Positions 1-5,121 of a stretch of DNA of 8,735 nucleotides are shown here, in pieces (position 1 is the first letter of the stretch; each line of letters starts with the position of its first letter). This stretch comes from Planctomycetaceae bacterium. GTDB taxonomy: Bacteria; Planctomycetota; Planctomycetia; Pirellulales; JAEUIK01. Location of the stretch: contig WGDQ01000307.1 of assembly GCA_015493185.1 (NCBI GenBank), positions 1 through 8,735 on the forward strand. The letters are read 5' to 3'. The notes under the pieces were generated by a model. The model was not told the DNA's origin. It was given only the letters and a program-made list of their open reading frames with translations, and made no database searches. The position numbers and the translations under genes were made by a program.

Positions 1-122
1 GCCAGCGTGAGCGGCCGATGATCCAGAAACGGCCCCGCCACCAAGACACCAACCACGACTGCCAATCCGCAACTTAGAACTCGTGTCTGCCCGCTCCATT
101 GGTGATTAAAGGGGTGCCCCAA
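1..122 (-). CDS. Possible N-terminus of a membrane-anchored protein, cut by the window edge
   Basis: Reading leftward from a TTG at 122-120, one frame stays open to the window edge and encodes about 40 residues. The middle is strongly hydrophobic (RVLSCGLAVVVGVLVAGPFL) and is followed by a polar stretch (DHRPLTL), as in a signal anchor or single membrane segment at a protein's start. There is no clear Shine-Dalgarno sequence before the TTG. An ATG at 99-97 lies in a different frame, whose product is Gly/Ser-rich and less protein-like. I do not recognise the family. This may be a real gene entering from the left or chance hydrophobicity in GC-rich DNA. Confidence 0.2.
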   Translation of the reverse strand, partial: MGHPFNHQWSGQTRVLSCGLAVVVGVLVAGPFLDHRPLTL

Positions 123-217
123 GGCTTCGCGAGTTAAAGGTAATGTCTACACAGCTAAATGCACGTTCTTGCATTCTCCGGTGGGCTTTGTCAACAAAAA
201 CCCTATGTTTGGCCGCC
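123..217. other. Short intergenic stretch
   Basis: I see no gene or clear promoter here. It separates the possible leftmost gene from the end of lnt. A T-rich patch on the minus strand (AGGGTTTTTG, around 196-205) lies downstream of the hairpin at 218-240 and could contribute to termination, although it is not directly adjacent to the stem. Confidence 0.4.
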
Positions 218-240
218 CGATGCGCCGGCCCCGCGCATCG
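218..240 (-). terminator. Candidate transcription terminator hairpin after lnt
   Basis: The arms CGATGCGC (218-225) and GCGCATCG (233-240) form a perfect 8-bp GC-rich stem with a 7-nt loop. It begins at the base directly after the lnt stop codon (241-243, minus strand). The U-run expected of an intrinsic terminator is not adjacent; the nearest T-run on the minus strand is about 12 nt past the stem. It could be a weak terminator or an mRNA 3'-end stabiliser. Confidence 0.45.
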
Positions 241-1893
241 TCAGCCTTGGGCTTTCGCCGCCTGAGGCCGACGCCGCGGAATCAGCCATAACAGGCCGCA
301 GGTGACGATGGCTGTCCACGCAAACCAGTTGCCGAAACGAACGTAGAGCGAGCTACGGCGGTCGACGGGAATGGCACCGATCCACGTCGGTTGATGGACC
401 ACACGATCAGCGACTTCCGAGTAACGACCATTCGCGTCGATCAGTCCCGAGTATCCGTACGCGATGTTGCGGACGATGGCGCGGCGGCACTCGATCGCCC
501 GTAGCTGCGACATCCGCAGCATGTTCAGCGCAAGTCGGTAGGAGCGATCCTGCCCTTCGGAACCTCCGTGGAGGAAGAAATCCGGCGGACCATCGTCGCT
601 ACGCATAGCCTGCGTGTAGAACTCTTCGAAACAGTTGTCGTAGCAGATCGAGGGCGTGAACAAGAAATCGCGCGAGGCCGCGGCGCAGCGGGCTGGAAAC
701 ACAGGACAGCGTTCGCCGGGCGTATAACCACGGCTGCCCCGATGGAACACGCGAAACGGCGTGCGGGGCGTGAACTCTGTCCACGGAACGAGAAACACCT
801 TGTCGTAGGCACCCAGATACCCGCGCGTTGGGTGGACGCACGCCATGGAATTGTATTTCGTCATCCGCTGGGGCGTGGCGACAAGTCGTTCGCAGCCGAT
901 GACCAGCGTCGCATCGAACTGCTTGGCCTGCTGCTCGAACATGCCCACGACGTCGGCGGTCATCTCGGCGGTTGGATTCTCGATGATCCGCCGCACCTCG
1001 TCGGCAAGCTGTTCGACGCCGACGGCCCTGGCCTGAGCCATCTCCCAAATCGTCTGGTTGGAATCGAGTTCCGACCAGAGGAGGATATCGACGGGGCGGT
1101 CGAGCGGGTGTTTCTCTGTGATCTTAGGGGTCCAGGCCGGCATTAGCATAACGGTGGGGCCATCGGTCGCCGCGTTTTCGCTCAACCGCCAACCGCCGTA
1201 CGCCGCAGCAGCAGCAACGCAGAGCACCGCCGCCAGCGGTGCCCAACGCCCGCTGCGCGACGCAGTCCGTCCGCGCCAAAGTCCCATCAAATCCCAAAGG
1301 GCGCCGTTGACCATCGCCAACAACCCGCCGATCGCGTACACACCGCCCAAGTCGGCAATCTGGACGATGGGCAACCACCGAAGCTGCGAATAGCCGAGCA
1401 TTCCCCACGGCGTGCCGGTTTGGTCTACGAAGGTCCGCCAGAGCTGCTTGCGGCCAAACTCGAAGGCAACCCACAACACGGGCAGCAGCAGCGTCATCGG
1501 CATCGGCCTTTTGCGATAAATTGCCCGGCCGACGAACACCAACAGAACCCAGAATACTGCCACCACAACGCCCTGCAGAAGCCAGTTGAGGGCGTGTGGC
1601 CCCGAGACGCCTTGGCTTCCATACGCCGTTCGCATCCAATCCAAGTGCAGAAGCTGAAAAACCAGCCCACCGAGATAGACGCCGATGTACGTTTCAGCAA
1701 AAGCCGTTCGGTCGCTCAGCACCACACAAAGAGGCACCAGCGCAATCCAGGCCAGCGGGAACCACTCCAGCGGCGGCAGAGCGGCTGCCATTCCCAACGC
1801 CGTCAGGCTGGGCAGCACCAAGTGCATCGTCGCGCGACGTGCTTTGCTGCGTCGAGCGGAGCTGGCCGGCCGCTGCGGCTCGGCGACGCTCAT
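241..1893 (-). CDS. lnt: Apolipoprotein N-acyltransferase (Lnt family)
   Basis: Lnt is an inner-membrane enzyme that adds the third acyl chain to the N-terminal cysteine of lipoproteins. The 550-residue product has hydrophobic membrane segments over roughly residues 25-235, a periplasmic nitrilase-like domain (about 245-510) and a C-terminal membrane segment (about 522-538). The catalytic triad is visible: E275 (LLWSEL), K365 (YDKVFLVP) and C417 (PSICYDN). The K-to-C spacing is 52, as in E. coli Lnt (K335, C387), and E373 matches E. coli E343. I start at ATG 1893 because GAGAGGAAAAAG lies just before it; an upstream in-frame ATG at 1998 would add 35 unlikely residues. Oddities are WSE instead of the usual WPE, CYDN instead of CYE, an E-to-K segment about 22 residues longer than in E. 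coli, and HGGSEG where NxxNDAWFG is usual. A stand-alone nitrilase role is less likely given the membrane segments. Confidence 0.9.
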   Translation of the reverse strand: MSVAEPQRPASSARRSKARRATMHLVLPSLTALGMAAALPPLEWFPLAWIALVPLCVVLSDRTAFAETYIGVYLGGLVFQLLHLDWMRTAYGSQGVSGPHALNWLLQGVVVAVFWVLLVFVGRAIYRKRPMPMTLLLPVLWVAFEFGRKQLWRTFVDQTGTPWGMLGYSQLRWLPIVQIADLGGVYAIGGLLAMVNGALWDLMGLWRGRTASRSGRWAPLAAVLCVAAAAAYGGWRLSENAATDGPTVMLMPAWTPKITEKHPLDRPVDILLWSELDSNQTIWEMAQARAVGVEQLADEVRRIIENPTAEMTADVVGMFEQQAKQFDATLVIGCERLVATPQRMTKYNSMACVHPTRGYLGAYDKVFLVPWTEFTPRTPFRVFHRGSRGYTPGERCPVFPARCAAASRDFLFTPSICYDNCFEEFYTQAMRSDDGPPDFFLHGGSEGQDRSYRLALNMLRMSQLRAIECRRAIVRNIAYGYSGLIDANGRYSEVADRVVHQPTWIGAIPVDRRSSLYVRFGNWFAWTAIVTCGLLWLIPRRRPQAAKAQG

Positions 1894-1948
1894 CTTTTTC
1901 CTCTCCCACGGCAAGGTGACGACTGTTCGCTGGCCAGAATCGCCGTGG

Positions 1949-1954
1949 ATTATA
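1949..1954 (-). promoter_or_regulatory. Candidate -10 box for lnt
   Basis: On the minus strand this is a perfect TATAAT, about 55 nt upstream of the lnt start codon. Transcription from it would give a leader of roughly 50 nt. At 16-18 bp spacing I see no good -35 hexamer (ATACCA or TATACC), so the match is to the -10 element only. A second weaker box, TACTAT, lies at 1963-1968 on the same strand. Confidence 0.45.
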
Positions 1955-2353
1955 CACACTGGATAGTACGATGGTATAAAATTCCCAAGGCTTCGCATCG
2001 CTTAAGGTCGCGCCGCAGAGCTCAGCGCACCAAGACGCCCCTGTTTACCAGCGGTTCGAAAACCTTTCGGCAACGCTGGCCCGCGAGCCGACGTGAAACA
2101 ACTTGCTCGCGAGGGTTTTTGGTAACAGACAGTGCCAGCATGTTGGCAAACGCCAGATCGGCCTTGGTAGTGTACCCCCGCGTGGCGGAGCGGACGGTAA
2201 GATTGATGTCCCTACTGCATGATCTACAAAACGATCAGGCTGCGTAACAGCATGGCCGGCGCGACCGTCTGCCGGACCACGCGGCGCAGCCTGCTTTTCC
2301 ATAAGCTGTCGCTAGTGGCAAGAACGTGCGAAAGTCGAATGAAGGGGGCTGCC
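1955..2353. other. Long intergenic region between divergent lnt and DUF1559 genes
   Basis: Nothing here is a convincing gene. One minus-strand frame is open from 2234 to the stop at 2022-2024 (about 70 codons) with a protein-like composition around TTKADLAFANMLALSVTKN, but it has no ATG/GTG start with a ribosome binding site and no family I recognise. It could be a gene remnant. Other frames across the region are interrupted or only shadow neighbouring genes. I could not pick out a reliable promoter for the DUF1559 gene. Confidence 0.4.
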
Positions 2354-3490
2354 ATGACTCATGTCGGACATTCGTCCTGCCGTCGGGGATTCACGCTGCT
2401 TGAGCTGCTGGTCGCCATTGCGATTATCGGGATTTTGCTGTCGCTATTGCTCGTGGGAATACAATACAGCCGTGAGGCCATGCGCAGAACGGTGTGTCAG
2501 AACAATCTGCGGCAAATCGGAATCGCCCTCTCGCAGTACGCCAGCCGCATCCGCAGTTATCCGCCCGTGGTCATTTGGACGCGGCGCGGCGAGCCCCTGG
2601 GACGGGGGATCGTGCCGATCGGCGTCGTGGACCGCTTCACCGTGGGCATCGACACACCGGCAGACCCGGATCCCATCCACGCGAACTGGGTCATCATGCT
2701 GCTGCCGTTTCTCGAAGAGGGCAACCTGCTGGAACAGTTCGACGTGCGGCTCCCCGTTTCGCACGAAAAGAACGCCAAAGCCCGGACACAGAACTTGCCT
2801 GTTTTCCGCTGCCCGAGCGATTCGTTCAACCGGTCGGACAATCTGTTTCTGCGGGGACTGCAGGTGGGCCGCACGTCGAATTCGTACGCCCGCGGCAACT
2901 ACGGCATCAACGTCGGCCCCGACGACGATTGCGTACGCCCCGGCGATGAGGAGCATCCATGCCCAAATGGCTTCTTCGCCCCCAAGGATTTGTTGACCGA
3001 AAATGAACAGGTGTGGGGAAGTGGTTTGGCGGGCGTCAACAAGTCGTTCGGTCCACATCAGGTGATTGATGGCCTGTCACAAACAGTGATCGTCGATGAG
3101 TTGCGGGCAGGCGTCCACGCGCTCGACCCCCGCGGCGTTTGGGCGTTGGGGCAGGTCGGGTCGTCCGCAACGGCGCGGCACGGCCGATTCGGTGATGCGG
3201 GACGGCCCAATCACACGAATTCCCGTGGCGAAGAATTCATGGGCTGCACGGCACTCCGCGAGGCTGTCGGCAGCGGATATCTCGCGTCGCAGGGAATGCC
3301 GTGCTATCAACCGTTCGTGCGCGAAATCGAGATCAATGCTCAGGCTGGCGCGCGAAGCATGCATCCAGGCGGCGTAAACGCGCTCATGTGCGACGGCTCC
3401 GTACACTTCATTGCCAACGAGATCGACGTCGAAGCATGGCACGCTCTGCACACCCGCGACAGCCAAGATCTGGTCGAGGGCGTTTTCTAA
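2354..3490 (+). CDS. DUF1559 family protein with type IV pilin-like N-terminus
   Basis: The 378-residue product starts with a prepilin-type signal: a basic leader ending RRG, then FTLLELLVAIAIIGILLSLLL. Cleavage is expected between G12 and F13, with the conserved glutamate at mature position 5 (E17). The hydrophobic helix leads into QNNLRQIGIALSQYAS, then the usual DUF1559 marks: NWVIMLLPFLEE (about 111-122), FRCPSDS (151-157), GNYGINVG (181-188), VIDGLSQTVIVDE (237-249) and, near the C-terminus, SMHPGGVNALMCDGSVHFI (335-353). The length is normal for the family. I chose ATG 2354 because AAGGGGG lies 6-7 nt upstream; ATG 2339 is a possible alternative. These proteins are very numerous in planctomycetes and are probably exported or surface-bound by pseudopilin-type machinery, but their function is not established. 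No secretion genes are adjacent, and the gene appears to be monocistronic. Confidence 0.9.
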   Translation: MTHVGHSSCRRGFTLLELLVAIAIIGILLSLLLVGIQYSREAMRRTVCQNNLRQIGIALSQYASRIRSYPPVVIWTRRGEPLGRGIVPIGVVDRFTVGIDTPADPDPIHANWVIMLLPFLEEGNLLEQFDVRLPVSHEKNAKARTQNLPVFRCPSDSFNRSDNLFLRGLQVGRTSNSYARGNYGINVGPDDDCVRPGDEEHPCPNGFFAPKDLLTENEQVWGSGLAGVNKSFGPHQVIDGLSQTVIVDELRAGVHALDPRGVWALGQVGSSATARHGRFGDAGRPNHTNSRGEEFMGCTALREAVGSGYLASQGMPCYQPFVREIEINAQAGARSMHPGGVNALMCDGSVHFIANEIDVEAWHALHTRDSQDLVEGVF

Positions 3491-3813
3491 CTTCAGGCAG
3501 GGCACTATAGGCCACGGTGGTCTCTATCACGGTCGCAGCCGTGAAAACACTGAACATGGCCACGTCTGCCTTGCGAAGGAACAAACCAGAACGGTCGTGC
3601 CGTTCCGATTGAATCTATATCTGCTGCCCACTTTCCGTGGGGAAGATCACTTTGACGATTCTTGCTGTGTTGCAGGCACGGGTGCTATTCCTTGAGGCTG
3701 CGACGTTGTTTCCAAGCTATGCTTTCCCGTAGGAGAACAGTTTTCCCGAATTCCGCACATGCGCAGGTGATCGTGGCGGGTAATCCGCTCACCACAACGA
3801 TTTAGGTTCAACG
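3491..3813. other. Intergenic region downstream of the DUF1559 gene
   Basis: I see no supported gene. A small hairpin (GAACGG 3589-3594, loop TCGTG, CCGTTC 3600-3605) is the clearest structure, but no T-run follows it, so I do not call it a terminator. A weaker stem lies near 3527-3542 (CACGG/CCGTG). Short open frames in several registers have no family resemblance. The region should contain the promoter of the truncated response-regulator gene, but I cannot point to one. Confidence 0.4.
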
Positions 3814-3957
3814 GTGAACACCGAGAACGCGAAAGCAGTTTCGCCTCGAACTCCCGAAACAGCCCATCATGAACCACACAGAGCGTGCCTCAAGGTGCTG
3901 TGCATTGATAATGATCCTAACATTTCGGAAGCGCTTGCTCGTCAACTACGTATCTGA
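3814..3957 (+). pseudogene. Response regulator, receiver-domain N-terminus only, cut by the insertion sequence
   Basis: A frame starting at GTG 3814 encodes 47 residues, of which positions 27-46 read LKVLCIDNDPNISEALARQL. This matches the first beta strand and first helix of a CheY-like receiver domain: a hydrophobic strand followed by an acidic cluster (D32 and D34), then the proline and helix 1. A full receiver domain needs about 120 residues and the phosphorylated aspartate near residue 55-60 of the domain, all missing here. Chromosomal sequence ends at 3954; the stop TGA (3955-3957) is the first three bases of the insertion sequence. The first 26 residues are a polar extension with no recognised motif. 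AGG at 3804-3806 is a weak ribosome binding site; GTG 3895 is an alternative start. The output domain, and so the regulated process, cannot be known. Confidence 0.6.
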
Positions 3958-3973
3958 GGGTGTCCGGGAATTC
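3955..3973 (+). repeat. Left terminal inverted repeat of the insertion sequence
   Basis: TGAGGGTGTCCGGGAATTC, identical over 19 bp to the reverse complement of 5124-5142. Past one mismatch outward, three more bases (TAT) also match, so both ends read TAT-N-TGAGGG. Its first three bases give the stop codon of the truncated response regulator, and its inner end overlaps the transposase stop codon. Confidence 0.9.
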
Positions 3974-5042
3974 ATAGTACATCGAGAATCCAGCGGATCT
4001 GTCCGTTTTTGTTTCCGCGGCGGTGGTTGAAGCGAACCAAGAGTTGATAGGCAAACAGCGCCGCGAGCATTTGTGTCTGGTTGTTTTCCAGGCCGCGATG
4101 CCACACATGATCGCTCAGTTCGAACAACGATTTGAACCATTCGTTGAATGGCTCGACCGTCAAATTGCGCCGGCGATAGGTGGCACGGCCGCGTCGGCTC
4201 CGGTAGTGCTTGCGGCGCTGCAAACGTCGTCGGTGCGACTCATCGCGGGGCGGAACCGATGTTCCTTTTGGCTGCTCTTTCGTGTTGCGGCGGTTTTCCG
4301 GGCACAAGAAGCGACGCCCGGTGCGTTTTCCGTCGTTGGTCCATTCGATCCGCTCTCCCAGGAGGTTGCTGTCGTAGCCGCTGTCGGCCGAAACGGTTTG
4401 GGTCTGGTCGGGCAAGGCGTCGATCTTCTCCGCGAATGTCTTGGTTTCTTTGGCGCTGGCCGTGCCGACGGAAGCCAGCAAAGGAAAGACTGTGGTGTGT
4501 TTCGTCGAGGAAACAACGACTTCAAAACTGTAACCCTGCACCCAGCCGTCGTGTTGAGAGCAGCCCCAGTCGCTGTCGCGATCGACGCCCCGCAGTTTTT
4601 CCGGAATGCGATTCTTCTGGCGATCGCTCTTGTGCCACAAGGGTCCGCGGGCGGCAAGCAGGCTCTTATCGACGGCGGTGTCGGTCGCGTCGGCCACTCC
4701 TTCGGCAATGGCTTTTTCTCCCTGCAAACGAATCGCCAGTCGAAACAGGTGGTGGGCTCGTCGATAGCGATCGAAGTACGTGCTGCGTGCGGGGAACTTG
4801 TCCGTGCCCAGCCACTGGCCGAGTTCGCGTCGGTGTTCCCGCAAAAAGCGGTATTGCGCCGACTTGGTCTTTTTTCGTTTGATCACAGCCACCATAATCA
4901 ACACAGCCATCACCCAGTCGGGAATGGTCGGCTTGGCACCGGGACCGGTTCGCGGACACTCGCGTTCGGCTTGCTGGCACAACGGCACGGCCATCTTGAC
5001 CAACGACGCCAAACACGTGCCCTCCTTGGCACGCTTCCCCAT
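3972..5042 (-). CDS. IS4/IS5-like DDE transposase
   Basis: The 356-residue product is expected to bind the terminal repeats and catalyse cut-and-paste movement. It has an N-terminal helical region with a basic patch (VIKRKKTKSAQYRFLREHRREL, about 54-74) and an RNase H-like catalytic core. Likely catalytic residues are D118 or D121 (GVADATDTAVDKS), D220 (TVSADSGYDS) and E297 or E301 (NLTVEPFNEWFKSL). The spacing and motif context fit DDE_Tnp_1-type enzymes, although the classic IS4 Y-R-E-K signature is not clear. A very basic stretch (about 240-292) precedes the last motif. I start at ATG 5042 because GGAGGT lies 7 nt upstream; ATGs at 5057 and 5090 are in frame but lack a ribosome binding site. 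The gene shows no frameshift or internal stop, so the enzyme is probably functional. Confidence 0.88.
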   Translation of the reverse strand: MGKRAKEGTCLASLVKMAVPLCQQAERECPRTGPGAKPTIPDWVMAVLIMVAVIKRKKTKSAQYRFLREHRRELGQWLGTDKFPARSTYFDRYRRAHHLFRLAIRLQGEKAIAEGVADATDTAVDKSLLAARGPLWHKSDRQKNRIPEKLRGVDRDSDWGCSQHDGWVQGYSFEVVVSSTKHTTVFPLLASVGTASAKETKTFAEKIDALPDQTQTVSADSGYDSNLLGERIEWTNDGKRTGRRFLCPENRRNTKEQPKGTSVPPRDESHRRRLQRRKHYRSRRGRATYRRRNLTVEPFNEWFKSLFELSDHVWHRGLENNQTQMLAALFAYQLLVRFNHRRGNKNGQIRWILDVL

Positions 5043-5048
5043 TCTTGG

Positions 5049-5105
5049 GACCTCCATCGGGCGTTCGTTTCTACTTGCCAGCAGAAACATAAACCCATGG
5101 AGGTC
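5049..5105 (-). promoter_or_regulatory. Nested hairpin sequestering the transposase Shine-Dalgarno sequence
   Basis: In the minus-strand transcript, GACCTCCAT (5105-5097) pairs perfectly over 9 bp with ATGGAGGTC (5057-5049), which contains the transposase ribosome binding site GGAGGT. After a single bulged G, GGG (5096-5094) pairs with CCC (5061-5059). Further in, GTTTCTGCT (5088-5080) pairs with AGTAGAAAC (5075-5067) over 9 bp with one G-U, closed by the tetraloop GGCA. The 5' arm lies 37 nt inside the right end, so only RNA entering from outside or starting very near the end carries both arms. Such RNA should translate the transposase poorly. Confidence 0.6.
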
Positions 5106-5121
5106 TCTGCGCTTATGTCAA
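5093..5121 (-). promoter_or_regulatory. Possible transposase promoter (perfect -35, weak -10)
   Basis: The minus strand reads TTGACA at 5121-5116, just inside the right terminal repeat. With 17-bp spacing the -10 would be ATGGGT (5098-5093), a poor match; GTTTAT at 5094-5089 is a better match but at 21-bp spacing. Starts from either would fall downstream of most or all of the hairpin's 5' arm, leaving the ribosome binding site free. Confidence 0.3.

Noticed and set aside
1420..2247. Plus-strand open frame of 275 codons opposite the 5' part of lnt
   Set aside because: The product is rich in Arg, Gln and His with no recognisable domain, and it overlaps a well-supported lnt coding region and its promoter.
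2354..3490. DUF1559 gene as part of a pilus or type II secretion operon
   Set aside because: No pilus or secretion gene is adjacent. These proteins are usually scattered singly in planctomycete genomes.
3589..3605. 6-bp hairpin downstream of the DUF1559 gene as a terminator
   Set aside because: It is short, about 100 nt after the stop, and not followed by a T-run.
3647..3877. Minus-strand 76-codon open frame between the DUF1559 gene and the insertion sequence
   Set aside because: No start signal or family resemblance, and it overlaps the response-regulator remnant on the other strand, which has recognisable motif content.
3869..3995. ATG-initiated plus-strand frame running into the insertion sequence
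   Set aside because: Its translation (MNHTERASRCCALIM...) has no recognisable features, while the neighbouring frame from GTG 3814 gives a receiver-domain motif.
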